Assembly (NCBI GenBank): GCA_024231975.1
Contig: JAAEQB010000071.1
Coordinates: 61,717 to 125,716, forward strand
Direction of reading: 5' to 3'
Length of the DNA: 64,000 bases
Source: Allobosea sp.
GTDB taxonomy: Bacteria > Pseudomonadota > Alphaproteobacteria > Rhizobiales > Beijerinckiaceae
The first letter of the stretch is position 1; each line of letters opens with the position of its first letter. Under the pieces are notes generated by a model. That model saw nothing but the letters and a program-made list of their open reading frames with translations, was not told where the DNA came from and did no database searches. A program made the position numbers and the translations under genes. Below are positions 24,278 through 33,716 of this stretch, in pieces.

Positions 24278-24748
24278 ATGGTCCACTACCCAGCCTGGGA
24301 TCAGGACGAGGCGCGCTCGATCGTGTCGGGCCTGTCTCATCTCGAAGGAGCGACGCTGCCGATCCTGCACGCGCTGCAGGAGGAGTTCGGCTATGTCGAC
24401 CCGCAAGCCGTCCCGCTGATCGCCGAGGCGCTCAACCTGTCGCGGGCCGATGTCCACGGCACCATCTCCTTCTATCACGACTTCCGCACCGCCCCGCCGC
24501 CGCGCCGCGTGATCAAGCTCTGCCGGGCCGAAGCCTGCCAGGCGCTCGGCTGCGACGCGGTTGTCGACGAACTGGCGCGCGAGCATGGCATCGTCGTTGA
24601 CGAGCACGGCGGGCCTGACAAGGCGATCGTCGAGACCGTCTATTGCCTGGGCAATTGCGCGCTCGGACCCTCCGCCTTGGTCGAGGGCGAGCTGATCGGC
24701 CGGGTCGACGCCGATCGCATCGCGTCATTGTGCGGAGCGCGGCAATGA
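24278..24748 (+). CDS. fdsG: NAD-dependent formate dehydrogenase gamma subunit
   Basis: A 156-residue NuoE-like thioredoxin-fold protein with a 2Fe-2S site at Cys82, Cys87, Cys123 and Cys127 (LCRAEACQALGC, VYCLGNCALGPSAL). It passes electrons between FdsA and FdsB in the soluble, oxygen-tolerant molybdenum formate dehydrogenase. The start is preceded by ggaggaggga. The stop overlaps fdsB as ATGA. Confidence 0.95.
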   Translation: MVHYPAWDQDEARSIVSGLSHLEGATLPILHALQEEFGYVDPQAVPLIAEALNLSRADVHGTISFYHDFRTAPPPRRVIKLCRAEACQALGCDAVVDELAREHGIVVDEHGGPDKAIVETVYCLGNCALGPSALVEGELIGRVDADRIASLCGARQ

Positions 24749-26316
24749 GCGAGGCGATCCGCATCTACGTGCCGATCGACGCCGCCGCCCTCTCTGTCGG
24801 CGCGGAAGGCGTTGCGCAAACCATCGCCAAGGAGGCACAGGCGCGCGGCATCGCCGTCGAGATCATCAGAAACGGCTCGCGCGGCATGCTCTGGCTCGAG
24901 CCGATGGTCGAGGTCGAGACGCCGGAAGGGCGCATCGCCTATGGCCCGGTCGCGGCCAGGGACGTCGCCGCGCTGTTCGAAGCCGGGTTCCAGACCGGCG
25001 GCGCACACAAGCTGCGGCTTGGACCGGTCGACGAGCTCGACTGGCTGAAGCGCCAGCAGCGCCTGACCTTCGAACGCGTCGGCGTGACCGACCCGCTCTC
25101 GCTGACCGATTATCGCACTTATGATGGATTGAAGGGCCTCGAGAAGGCGCTCTCGCTCACCGGCGCCGAGATCGTCGAGGAAGTCCGGGCATCCGGCCTG
25201 CGCGGCCGCGGCGGCGCCGGCTTCCAGACCGGGATCAAGTGGAAGACCGTCCACGACGCCAGCGCGACACAGAAATACATCGTCTGCAATGCCGACGAGG
25301 GCGATAGTGGCACCTTCGCCGACCGCATGCTGATGGAGGGCGATCCCTTCCTGCTGATCGAGGGCATGACGATCGCCGCGATCGCGGTCGGCGCGACCAG
25401 GGGCTATATCTATCTGCGCTCGGAATACCCGCACGCGCACGCGGCATTGCAGCGGGCGATCCTCAGGGCACGCAATGCCGGCCTGCTCGGCGCCTCCGTG
25501 CTCGGCTCCGGCAAGGCCTTCGAGCTCGAAGTCCGGCTCGGGGCCGGCGCCTATATCTGCGGCGAGGAGACCTCGCTGCTGGAGAGCCTGGAAGGCAAGC
25601 GCGCCATCGTCCGGGCAAAGCCGCCGATCCCGGCGCTGCAGGGCCTGTTCGGCAAGCCGACCATCGTCAACAACGTGCTCTCCTTCGCCGCGGTGCCGTG
25701 GATCCTGACCCATGGCGCCAAGGCCTATGCCGATTACGGCATGGGCCGCTCGCGCGGCACGCTGCCGGTCCAGCTCGGCGGCAACATCAGGCGCGGCGGC
25801 CTGATCGAGCTCGCCTTCGGCATCTCTCTGCGCGAGATCATCGAGGATATGGGCGGCGGCACGCTGTCGGGTCGGCCGATCCGGGCGGTACAGGTCGGCG
25901 GTCCGCTCGGCGCCTATCTCACGGCAAAGCAGCTCGACGTGGCCATGGACTACGAGGCGCTGGCCGGCATCAAGGCGATGCTCGGCCATGGCGGCATCGT
26001 CGTCTTCGACGACAGTGTCGACATGGCCAGGCAGGCCCGCTTCGCCTTCGAATTCTGCGCCAAGGAGAGCTGCGGCAAGTGCACGCCCTGCCGCATCGGC
26101 GCGACGCGCGGCGTCGAGCTGGTCGACAAGATCATTGCAGGCACCGAGCGGCCGAAGAACCTCGCGGTGCTGCGCGATCTCAACAAGCTGATGACCGACG
26201 CCTCGCTCTGCGCCATGGGCGGCCTGACCCCCATGCCGGTGATGAGCGCGCTCAACCATTTCTTCGAGGATTTCGACCGCCCGCCAGCGCCGAAGCTGCC
26301 GCTCGCGGCCGAGTGA
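24745..26316 (+). CDS. fdsB: NAD-dependent formate dehydrogenase beta subunit (diaphorase)
   Basis: A 523-residue NuoF-like diaphorase. It has an N-terminal thioredoxin-like domain (about 1-100) and the FMN/NADH-binding loop GLRGRGGAGFQTG (residues 151-163). An SLBB region is followed by a C-terminal 4Fe-4S site with Cys443, Cys446, Cys449 (ESCGKCTPC) and Cys489. It hands electrons from formate to NAD+. The start at 24745 gives the 4-base overlap with fdsG; an in-frame start at 24643 would overlap fdsG coding and is unlikely. Confidence 0.95.
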   Translation: MSEAIRIYVPIDAAALSVGAEGVAQTIAKEAQARGIAVEIIRNGSRGMLWLEPMVEVETPEGRIAYGPVAARDVAALFEAGFQTGGAHKLRLGPVDELDWLKRQQRLTFERVGVTDPLSLTDYRTYDGLKGLEKALSLTGAEIVEEVRASGLRGRGGAGFQTGIKWKTVHDASATQKYIVCNADEGDSGTFADRMLMEGDPFLLIEGMTIAAIAVGATRGYIYLRSEYPHAHAALQRAILRARNAGLLGASVLGSGKAFELEVRLGAGAYICGEETSLLESLEGKRAIVRAKPPIPALQGLFGKPTIVNNVLSFAAVPWILTHGAKAYADYGMGRSRGTLPVQLGGNIRRGGLIELAFGISLREIIEDMGGGTLSGRPIRAVQVGGPLGAYLTAKQLDVAMDYEALAGIKAMLGHGGIVVFDDSVDMARQARFAFEFCAKESCGKCTPCRIGATRGVELVDKIIAGTERPKNLAVLRDLNKLMTDASLCAMGGLTPMPVMSALNHFFEDFDRPPAPKLPLAAE

Positions 26317-26326
26317 GGAGACATCG

Positions 26327-29209
26327 ATGAGCCTGATCAAGGAAATCGATTTCGGAACGCCGATCCGGGTCGCCGAGACCACGGTGACGCTGACCATCGA
26401 CGGCCAGAGCGTCACCGTCCCGGCCGGCACCTCGGTGATGGCGGCGGCGATGAGCCTCGGCACCAAGATCCCGAAGCTCTGCGCCACGGATTCGCTCGAA
26501 CCTTTCGGCTCCTGCCGGCTCTGCCTGGTCGAGATCGAGGGGCGGCGCGGCACGCCTGCTTCCTGCACGACGCCGGCCGAGGACGGCATGGTCGTCCACA
26601 CCCAGTCGGAGAACCTCGCCGGCCTGCGCAAGGGGGTGATGGAGCTCTACATCTCCGACCACCCGCTCGACTGCCTGACCTGCTCGGCCAATGGCGACTG
26701 CGAATTGCAGGACATGGCCGGCAGCGTCGGCCTGCGCGAGGTGCGCTATGGCTATGACGGCGAGAACCACGTCAAGCCGTTGGCGATGGAGGGCTACGCC
26801 AACGAGAACTGGCTGCCCAAGGATACCTCGAACCCCTATTTCACCTACGACCCCAGCAAGTGCATCGTCTGCAATCGCTGCGTGCGCGCCTGCGCCGAGG
26901 TGCAGGGCACCTTCGCGCTGACGATCACCGGCCGCGGCTTCGACTCGCGCGTCGCCGCTGGGCCGACCGATTTCCTCGGCTCCGAATGCGTCTCCTGCGG
27001 CGCCTGCGTCCAGGCCTGCCCGACGGCGACGCTGATGGAGAACAAGGTGATCGAGCTCGGCCAGCCCGAGCATTCCAAGGTCACGACCTGCGCCTATTGC
27101 GGCGTCGGCTGCTCGTTCAAGGCCGAGATGCAGGGCGACCGCGTCGTGCGCATGGTGCCCTACAAGGACGGCAAGGCGAACGAGGGCCATAGCTGCGTCA
27201 AGGGCCGCTTCGCCTGGGGCTATGCGACCCACCAGGACCGCATGACCAAGCCGATGATCCGCGAGAAGATCACCGATCCCTGGCGCGAGGTCTCATGGGA
27301 CGAGGCGATCAACTACGCCGCCGGCGAGTTCAAGCGCATCCAGGCCAAGTATGGCCGGGAGTCGGTCGGCGCCATCACCTCCTCGCGCTGCACCAATGAG
27401 GAGGTCTATCTCGTCCAGAAGCTGGTGCGCGCCGGCTTCCGCAACAACAATGTCGATACCTGCGCCCGCGTATGCCACTCGCCGACCGGCTACGGCCTGA
27501 AGACCACGCTCGGCACCTCCGCCGGCACGCAGGACTTCAAATCGGTCGAGAAGGCCGACGTCATCCTGGTCATCGGCGCCAACCCGACCGACGGCCACCC
27601 GGTCTTCGCCTCCAGGATGAAGAAGCGCATCCGCCAGGGCGCCAAGGTCATCGTCGCCGACCCCCGCCGGATCGACATGGTCAAGTCGCCGCACGTCAAG
27701 GCCGAGTACCATCTCCAGCTCAGGCCCGGCACCAATGTCGCGCTGATCAACGCCCTCGCCCATGTCATCGTCACCGAGGGGCTGATCGACGAGGACTATG
27801 TCCGCGAGCGCTGCGACCTCGGCGATTTCGAGGTCTGGGCCCGTTTCGTCGCCGAGGAGCGCAACTCGCCCGAAGCGAGCGAGCAGTACACCGGCGTGCC
27901 GGCCGCCGATCTGCGCGCCGCGGCCCGGCTCTACGCCACCGGCGGCAACGGCGCGATCTTCTACGGCCTCGGCGTCACCGAGCACAGCCAGGGCTCGACC
28001 ATGGTGATGGGCATGGCCAACATCGCCATGGCGACCGGCAATATCGGGCGCGAGGGCGTCGGCGTGAACCCGCTGCGCGGCCAGAACAATGTCCAGGGTT
28101 CCTGCGATATGGGCTCGTTCCCGCACGAGTTCACCGGCTACCGCCATGTCTCGGACGACGCTACGCGCGACATCTTCGAGAAGCTATGGGGTGTCGAGCT
28201 CGATGCCGAGCAGGGCTTGCGCATCCCCAACATGCTCGACGACGCGGTCGGCGGCAGCTTCAAGGGGCTCTATGTCCAGGGCGAGGACATCGCCCAGTCC
28301 GATCCGAACACCCAGCACGTCACGGCCGGTCTCGCCGCGATGGAATGCGTCGTCATCCAGGACCTGTTCCTGAACGAGACGGCGAAATACGCCCATGTCT
28401 TCCTGCCGGGCTCCTCCTTCCTGGAGAAGGACGGCACCTTCACCAATGCAGAGCGCCGCATCAACCGCGTCCGCCAGGTGATGATGCCGCTCTCCGGCAA
28501 GGCCGAGTTCCAGGTCACGATCGACCTGGCGCGGGCAATGGGCCTGGCGATGAACTATAGCCACCCGAGCGAGATCATGGACGAGATCGCGCTGGTGACC
28601 CCGACCTTCGCCGGCGTCAGCTACGCGAAGCTCGATGAGCTCGGCTCCGTGCAGTGGCCCTGCAACGACAAGGCGCCGCTGGGCACGCCGCTGATGCATG
28701 TCGACCGCTTCGTGCGCGGCAAGGGCAAGTTCATGATCACCGAATACGTGCCGACGCAGGAACGCACCGGCCCGCGCTTCCCGCTGATCCTGACCACCGG
28801 GCGCATCCTCTCGCAATACAATGTCGGCGCGCAGACCAGGCGCACCGAGAACCAGGCCTGGCACGACGAGGACGTGCTGGAGATCCACCCCTTCGACGCC
28901 GAGAGCCGCGGCATCAAGGATGGCGACCTCGTCGCGCTCGCCAGCCGCTCCGGCGATATCTCGCTGCGCGCCGAGATCTCGGAGCGGATGCAGCCGGGCG
29001 TGGTCTACACCACCTTCCACCACGCCTCGACCGGCGCCAACGTCATCACCACCGACTATTCCGACTGGGCGACCAACTGCCCGGAGTACAAGGTGACGGC
29101 GGTCGAGGTGCGGCGGACGAACTATTATTCGCAATGGCAGGAGCGCAATCGCGAGGAGGACATCTCGTTGCGCCGGATCGCGGGACGCCTGCCCGATGCC
29201 GCGGAATAG
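26327..29209 (+). CDS. fdsA: NAD-dependent formate dehydrogenase alpha (molybdenum) subunit
   Basis: A 960-residue catalytic subunit. The N-terminal ferredoxin domain has a 2Fe-2S site (Cys52, 63, 66, 80) and a His-Cys3 4Fe-4S site (His112, Cys116, 119, 125). Two 4Fe-4S ferredoxin motifs follow (Cys179-189 and Cys221-231), then the molybdopterin domain's cluster (CAYCGVGC, Cys255-262, and Cys290). The molybdenum ligand Cys383 with its neighbour His384 is in ARVCHSPTG. It is a cysteine, not selenocysteine, enzyme. The C-terminal molydopterin dinucleotide-binding domain (from about 790) contains LTTGRILSQYN. Full length for the family. Confidence 0.96.
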   Translation: MSLIKEIDFGTPIRVAETTVTLTIDGQSVTVPAGTSVMAAAMSLGTKIPKLCATDSLEPFGSCRLCLVEIEGRRGTPASCTTPAEDGMVVHTQSENLAGLRKGVMELYISDHPLDCLTCSANGDCELQDMAGSVGLREVRYGYDGENHVKPLAMEGYANENWLPKDTSNPYFTYDPSKCIVCNRCVRACAEVQGTFALTITGRGFDSRVAAGPTDFLGSECVSCGACVQACPTATLMENKVIELGQPEHSKVTTCAYCGVGCSFKAEMQGDRVVRMVPYKDGKANEGHSCVKGRFAWGYATHQDRMTKPMIREKITDPWREVSWDEAINYAAGEFKRIQAKYGRESVGAITSSRCTNEEVYLVQKLVRAGFRNNNVDTCARVCHSPTGYGLKTTLGTSAGTQDFKSVEKADVILVIGANPTDGHPVFASRMKKRIRQGAKVIVADPRRIDMVKSPHVKAEYHLQLRPGTNVALINALAHVIVTEGLIDEDYVRERCDLGDFEVWARFVAEERNSPEASEQYTGVPAADLRAAARLYATGGNGAIFYGLGVTEHSQGSTMVMGMANIAMATGNIGREGVGVNPLRGQNNVQGSCDMGSFPHEFTGYRHVSDDATRDIFEKLWGVELDAEQGLRIPNMLDDAVGGSFKGLYVQGEDIAQSDPNTQHVTAGLAAMECVVIQDLFLNETAKYAHVFLPGSSFLEKDGTFTNAERRINRVRQVMMPLSGKAEFQVTIDLARAMGLAMNYSHPSEIMDEIALVTPTFAGVSYAKLDELGSVQWPCNDKAPLGTPLMHVDRFVRGKGKFMITEYVPTQERTGPRFPLILTTGRILSQYNVGAQTRRTENQAWHDEDVLEIHPFDAESRGIKDGDLVALASRSGDISLRAEISERMQPGVVYTTFHHASTGANVITTDYSDWATNCPEYKVTAVEVRRTNYYSQWQERNREEDISLRRIAGRLPDAAE

Positions 29210-30041
29210 TCCCCCCGCCCAGCCGCCGGCGAGCCATGCGGTCGCGGTCCGGACCATCAGGTTCGGCCCGGCCGAGAGCGCCGTCCCGGCGAACGCCGAG
29301 GTCGCGGTCGAGGCACCGGTCAACATCGTCTACGGCAACCTGCCCTATGCGGTGATGATGGCGACGCCCTCCGATCTCGAGGATTTCGTCGCCGGCTTCA
29401 GCCTGACCGAGGGCATCGTCCGCAGCGTGGACGAGATCAGAGGAATCTCCACCAACCCGCAGAAAGACGGCATCGTCGTCACCGTCGAGCTGGCCCCCGG
29501 CCGCTTCCGCGAACATCTCGCCCGCCGCCGCAACCTCTCCGGTCGCACCTCCTGCGGGCTCTGCGGCGTGGAAGCGCTGGCCGAGCTGCCGACCGCGGAG
29601 GCGCGCGCGGCTATGGCGGCGCCCATTTCGCCGGCGGCGATCGGCGAAGCGCTCGGCAGTCTCGAACGCCAGCAGCCGTTGCACCGCCTCACCCGTTCGG
29701 TCCATGCCGCCGCCTGGTGCGACCGCGATGGTGCCATCCTGGCTGTGCGCGAGGATGTCGGCCGCCACAACGCCCTCGACAAGCTGATCGGCGCCCGCCT
29801 GCGCGCCGGCCACGACGCTGGCGACGGCTTCGTGCTGGTCACGAGCCGCGCCTCCTTCGAGATGGTCGAGAAGGCGGCGATCTTTGGTGCGGGCACGCTG
29901 GTCACGATCTCGGCGCCAACCTCGCTGGCGATCGAGCGGGCGAATGTGCTGGGCCTGACCCTGGTCTGCATCGCCCGCGCCGATTCCGCGACCGTCTTCG
30001 CCGGGCGCCTGGCCGACACCTTGGAGAGCGTGACGAGATGA
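29196..30041 (+). CDS. fdsC: Formate dehydrogenase accessory protein FdsC/FdhD
   Basis: A 281-residue FdhD-family protein, with PYAVMMATPSDLEDFVAGFSLTEGI (split) in the N-half, the conserved CGLCG pair Cys120/Cys123 in a flexible loop, and FEMVEKAAIFG and REDVGRHNALDK motifs. The family binds the molybdenum cofactor and supports its sulfuration before insertion in FdsA. It overlaps the end of fdsA by 14 bases and fdsD by 4, so it is fully embedded in the operon. Confidence 0.93.
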   Translation: MPRNSPPAQPPASHAVAVRTIRFGPAESAVPANAEVAVEAPVNIVYGNLPYAVMMATPSDLEDFVAGFSLTEGIVRSVDEIRGISTNPQKDGIVVTVELAPGRFREHLARRRNLSGRTSCGLCGVEALAELPTAEARAAMAAPISPAAIGEALGSLERQQPLHRLTRSVHAAAWCDRDGAILAVREDVGRHNALDKLIGARLRAGHDAGDGFVLVTSRASFEMVEKAAIFGAGTLVTISAPTSLAIERANVLGLTLVCIARADSATVFAGRLADTLESVTR

Positions 30042-30307
30042 GCGTAGCTGCAAGCAGCGAGGCGACGGCCAAGGATCATGCAGGCGAGAATCTCGCCAAG
30101 CTGGCTTTCATGGCGAACCAGATCGGCGACTTCTTCAAATCCTATTCCGACGCCGAGGCCGTCGCGGCGATCGCCGACCACATCAACCAGTTCTGGACCA
30201 AGCGCATGCGCGAGGATTTCCGCACCGGCTTCGAAAGGGATGCGTCGGCGCTGTCACCGCTTGTACGGCAGGCACGGGGCAAGGTCAGGCCGGCGCCTGC
30301 CGGCTGA
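30038..30307 (+). CDS. fdsD: Formate dehydrogenase delta subunit
   Basis: An 89-residue protein with the delta-subunit core KLAFMANQIGDFFKSY, AAIADHINQFWTKRMR and ALSPLVRQA. It is a small stabilising subunit of the soluble formate dehydrogenase. The start overlaps fdsC by ATGA (30038-30041). It closes the operon. Confidence 0.93.
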   Translation: MSVAASSEATAKDHAGENLAKLAFMANQIGDFFKSYSDAEAVAAIADHINQFWTKRMREDFRTGFERDASALSPLVRQARGKVRPAPAG

Positions 30308-30338
30308 TACCAACGATCCGCGGCCGGTCGCTCGGCTC

Positions 30339-31367
30339 TCAGCGCTCGACGTCGACCCAGGTTCGACTCCCGGCGCGTTTCTTCATCGCGTCCAGCGTGG
30401 CCATGACATCGATCGATTCCTCGGGACTTGCCCCGGTCCAGCCCGGCGGCCTGCCGGCGACGAGATCGGCGAAGGATTCCGCCTCGCGCAGGAAGCCGTT
30501 GCCGCCCTCGACGGGGATGGTCTCGAACAGTTCCGGCGCCTCTGCCGAGGGGGAGGTCGGCGTCCGCTTGACGCGCAGCATCGCCGCGCCGCCGATCGGT
30601 GGATGATTTAGATATGATGTCTCGATCGCTCCGCCGTCGCCTATGATGCTCGCTTGGCGATGGAAAGCCGTGGCCATGCTGCATGAGACATGGGCCAGGC
30701 TGCCATCGGCGAATTCCAACGTCCCGGCCGTCGTCACGTCGACGCCATGGTCGAATTGCGACGTCGCCATGACTCGTATCGGGCAAGCCCCGGTAACGAG
30801 GCGCACGAGGCTCACGGCATAGCTGCCCGCATCCAGCAGCGCGCCGCCGCCGAGCGCCGCATCGAAGCGCACATTGCCGGTATCGCCGAGCTTGAAGCCG
30901 AAGCTGGCGCGGATCAGTCGGATCTTGCCGATGGTGCGGGCTGCCAGCAGTTCCCGCAATGTCAGCGTCTGCGGCTGCGCCATGTAAGGATAGGCCTCGA
31001 CCAAGTGGCGACCGGCCGCCCGCGCGGCGGCGAACATGGCCTTCGCTTCCGCGGCGGTGACCGAGATCGGCTTCTCGCTCAAGACATGTTTGCCGGCTTC
31101 GAGTGCCCGGATCGCCCATTCGGCATGCAGTCCGTTCGGCAGGGGCAGGTAGATGGCCTCGATTTCAGGATCGGCCAGAAGCGCCTCGTAACTGCCGTGT
31201 GACCGCGCGACGCCGACCTCCTTGGCGAAGGCCGCCGCCCGGGCGCTGTCGCGGCTGGCGACGGCGGCGACCTCCAGCTTGGCGGACGGGCGCACGCCCG
31301 CCACGAAAAGCCGGGCGATGTTGGCGGCGCCGAGAACACCGATCCTGAGGGAGGATTGAGCGGGCAT
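30339..31367 (-). CDS. Gfo/Idh/MocA-family oxidoreductase
   Basis: A 342-residue NAD(P)-dependent dehydrogenase. The Rossmann start is LRIGVLGAANIARLF, the characteristic EKP motif is in VLSEKPISVTAAEAKA, and the C-terminal alpha/beta substrate domain is present. ATG 31367 is chosen because aagga lies 9 bases upstream; upstream ATG/TTG codons lack spacing. It is convergent with fdsD and lies 223 bases downstream of the ABC ATPase at 31591 in the same direction. It may be the last, weakly coupled gene of that operon, acting on a cyclic polyol or sugar. Confidence 0.85.
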   Translation of the reverse strand: MPAQSSLRIGVLGAANIARLFVAGVRPSAKLEVAAVASRDSARAAAFAKEVGVARSHGSYEALLADPEIEAIYLPLPNGLHAEWAIRALEAGKHVLSEKPISVTAAEAKAMFAAARAAGRHLVEAYPYMAQPQTLTLRELLAARTIGKIRLIRASFGFKLGDTGNVRFDAALGGGALLDAGSYAVSLVRLVTGACPIRVMATSQFDHGVDVTTAGTLEFADGSLAHVSCSMATAFHRQASIIGDGGAIETSYLNHPPIGGAAMLRVKRTPTSPSAEAPELFETIPVEGGNGFLREAESFADLVAGRPPGWTGASPEESIDVMATLDAMKKRAGSRTWVDVER

Positions 31368-31449
31368 AGCTTGCATCCTTTGGCTGGCGCCGGTTCGCCC
31401 TGTTGCGAAAAGCACCGGGCGTCCTGCAGAGGGGAACGGTCGATCGCTC

Positions 31450-31569
31450 TGGAGCCGGATGCGAAAAGCGGGAACCGGCCTTTCCCTATGATCCTGCTTT
31501 AACGCTTTGATGAGAGGCGGCGTCCTGCCGGGGGGGCGAGGTCATCGTGACCGCATCCGTTTGGATGCG
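31450..31569. repeat. Degenerate palindromic intergenic repeat and hairpin
   Basis: 31455-31478 (ccggatgcgaaaagcggg, then aaccgg) has ccgg/ccgg ends and resembles dispersed palindromic elements of Hyphomicrobiales with a gcgaaaag core. Downstream, cgcatcc-gttt-ggatgcg (31552-31569) is a perfect 7-base hairpin just beyond the stop of the minus-strand ATPase. It may serve as its transcript 3' end. Confidence 0.45.
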
Positions 31570-31590
31570 CGACGATCCAGGGGTAGATGT

Positions 31591-32367
31591 TCAGTGATGC
31601 GCGAGGATTTCGCCCAGGAAGGTGCGAGATCGCTCGTGGCGGGGGTTGGAGAAGAACTCCGCCGGCGTGTTCTCCTCGACGATGGCACCGTCGGCCATGA
31701 AGATGACGCGGTCCGCCACCTGCCGGGCGAAGCCCATTTCATGGGTCACGCAGATCATGGTCATGCCGTCGCGGGCGAGCGAAACCATGGTGTCTAGCAC
31801 TTCCTTGACCATCTCCGGATCGAGCGCCGAGGTCGGCTCGTCGAACAGCATCGCCTTCGGCTCCATGCACAGCGCCCGTGCGATCGCGACGCGCTGCTGC
31901 TGCCCGCCAGAGAGCTGCGCTGGATATTTCGCCGCCTGGTCGCCGATCCGGACTCGTTCGAGATATTTGCGCCCCGTCGCTTCCGCCTCGGCGCGCGAGA
32001 GACCGCGCACCCGCATCGGCGCGAGGATGCAGTTCTCCAGCACGGTCTTGTGCGGGAACAGGTTGAACTGCTGGAAGACCATGCCGACCTCCCGGCGCAC
32101 CGCGTCGACCGCCTTCTGGCTGTCGTTGAGCCGGTGGCCGGCGACGGTGATCTCGCCGCTCTTGATCGCTTCCAGATGATTGATGCAGCGGATCAGCGTC
32201 GATTTGCCTGAGCCGGAGGGGCCGCAGAGCACGATCTTCTCGCCCTTGGTCACATTGAGATTGACGTCCTTGAGCGCATGGAAAGGCCCATAAAACTTCT
32301 CGACATGCCGCATCTCGATCATCGGAGCGGTGGCATTTTTGGCGCTATTGGGCCCGGTCACGGTCAT
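31591..32367 (-). CDS. Polar-amino-acid-type ABC transporter ATP-binding protein
   Basis: A 258-residue GlnQ/HisP-type ATPase. It has Walker A GPSGSGKST, Q-loop FQQFNLFPH, signature LSGGQQQRVAIARAL, Walker B AMLFDEPTSALDPE and switch H in VTHEMGFA. ATG 32367 follows gagggg; longer readings are not conserved-like. It is the distal gene of the binding protein-AroQ-AKR-permease-permease-ATPase operon. Confidence 0.92.
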   Translation of the reverse strand: MTVTGPNSAKNATAPMIEMRHVEKFYGPFHALKDVNLNVTKGEKIVLCGPSGSGKSTLIRCINHLEAIKSGEITVAGHRLNDSQKAVDAVRREVGMVFQQFNLFPHKTVLENCILAPMRVRGLSRAEAEATGRKYLERVRIGDQAAKYPAQLSGGQQQRVAIARALCMEPKAMLFDEPTSALDPEMVKEVLDTMVSLARDGMTMICVTHEMGFARQVADRVIFMADGAIVEENTPAEFFSNPRHERSRTFLGEILAHH

Positions 32368-32371
32368 CCCC

Positions 32372-33016
32372 TCATTTCGCCGTCGCGGCCGCCATCTTCC
32401 GCTCGAGCCGGCGGCCCCAGAGCGAAAGCGGCCAGCACAGGGCGAAATACATCGCCCCAACCACGCCGAAGACGAGCAATGGCTTGTAGATCTGGTTGGA
32501 CACGATCGTGCCGGCCCGGGTCAGCTCGATGAAGCCGACAATCGCGGCGAGCGATGTCCCCTTGAGCAGCTGCACGAGGAATCCCACGGTCGCCGGCAGC
32601 GACAATTTGAAGGCCTGCGGCATGATCACGTCGACCATGCGGCTGCGGGCGGAGAGGCCGAGCGCATCGGCCGCCTCGCTCTGGCCGCGCGGCACCGCCT
32701 GGATCGCGCCGCGCCAGATCTCGCCGAGAAAAGCCGAGGCATGTGCCGTCAGCGCCACCGAGACGGCGGCCCAGGCCGGGAAGTCGAAGCCGAGCAAAGG
32801 CAGCCCGAAATAGGCGACGAACAACTGCATCAGCAGCGGCGTGCCCTGAAACAGGCCGATCCAGCCGATCGCCGGGATCCGCAGCCAGGGCGAGTCCGAG
32901 ACCCGCATCAGCGCGACGACGATGCCGAAGACGATGCCGCCGGCGAAGCCGATCGCGGCGAGCAGCAAGGTCCAGAGCAGGCCCTGCAGGAGATAGGTGA
33001 GTTCGAGGATGCCCAT
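32372..33016 (-). CDS. Polar-amino-acid-type ABC transporter permease
   Basis: A 214-residue HisM/GlnP-type permease with about five hydrophobic segments. The cytoplasmic EAA-like loop reads RGQSEAADALGLSARSRM, followed by VIMPQAFKLSLP. The start follows gaggagg. It pairs with the adjacent permease (33027-33689), 10 bases apart, to form the membrane channel. Confidence 0.9.
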   Translation of the reverse strand: MGILELTYLLQGLLWTLLLAAIGFAGGIVFGIVVALMRVSDSPWLRIPAIGWIGLFQGTPLLMQLFVAYFGLPLLGFDFPAWAAVSVALTAHASAFLGEIWRGAIQAVPRGQSEAADALGLSARSRMVDVIMPQAFKLSLPATVGFLVQLLKGTSLAAIVGFIELTRAGTIVSNQIYKPLLVFGVVGAMYFALCWPLSLWGRRLERKMAAATAK

Positions 33017-33026
33017 CCCGCCCTCC

Positions 33027-33689
33027 TCAACGCTGCGGATAACTGAAGGCGCGGCGGCCGATCGCCGCCAGCAGCCACATCGTCACCAGCGAGATCACCA
33101 GATAGATGCCGGTCAGGGTGAAATAGACCTCGAAACTGCGGAAGGTTTCCGCCTCGATGCGCTGGCCGACCGAGGTCAGCTCATAGGCCGAGATCGAGGT
33201 GCAGATCGCCGTGGTCAGTGTCAGCAGGATGAACTGGCTCGACAGCGATGGGTAGATCGCCCGCAGCGCCGGCTTCAGCACGATCAACCGGAAGACCTCG
33301 TGCTTGTGCAGGCCGAGCGCCAGGCCCGCCTCTGTCTGGCCCTTCGGCACGCTCTCGACGCCGCCGCGGATGATCTCGATCGCATAGGCCCCGCCATTGA
33401 CCCCGAGCGCGAGGATCGCCGTCAGCGTCGGGTTGAGGCGGATGCCGGCGAGCGGCAGGGCGAAGAACAGGAAGAATATCTGCACCAGGAACGGCGTGTT
33501 GCGCACGATCTCGATGAAGGCGTTGACCAGCAGCGAGGGCAGCCGCAGCTGCATCCGCAGGATGACCACGCCGAGGATGCCGATGATCATCGCCAGCGCC
33601 ATGCCCGAGAAGGCCAGGAACAGGGTTCCGAGCGTGCCCAGGAGCAGCGACTGCCAGGCGCCGGTCACGACGCTGAAATCGAGTGTCAT
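33027..33689 (-). CDS. Polar-amino-acid-type ABC transporter permease
   Basis: A 220-residue permease of the same family, with the N-terminal IVRNTPFLVQIFFLFFALP motif, EAA loop KGQTEAGLALGLHKHEVF and VLKPALRAIYPSL. The start is preceded by gggaggg. It follows the aldo/keto reductase by 27 bases and precedes the second permease. Confidence 0.9.
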   Translation of the reverse strand: MTLDFSVVTGAWQSLLLGTLGTLFLAFSGMALAMIIGILGVVILRMQLRLPSLLVNAFIEIVRNTPFLVQIFFLFFALPLAGIRLNPTLTAILALGVNGGAYAIEIIRGGVESVPKGQTEAGLALGLHKHEVFRLIVLKPALRAIYPSLSSQFILLTLTTAICTSISAYELTSVGQRIEAETFRSFEVYFTLTGIYLVISLVTMWLLAAIGRRAFSYPQR

Positions 33690-33716
33690 CGGCCCTCCCG
33701 GCCCCTGGAGTTTTCT

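Noticed and set aside
24640..26631. Minus-strand frame of 663 codons
   Set aside because: Antisense to fdsB and fdsA, whose cofactor motifs are unambiguous.
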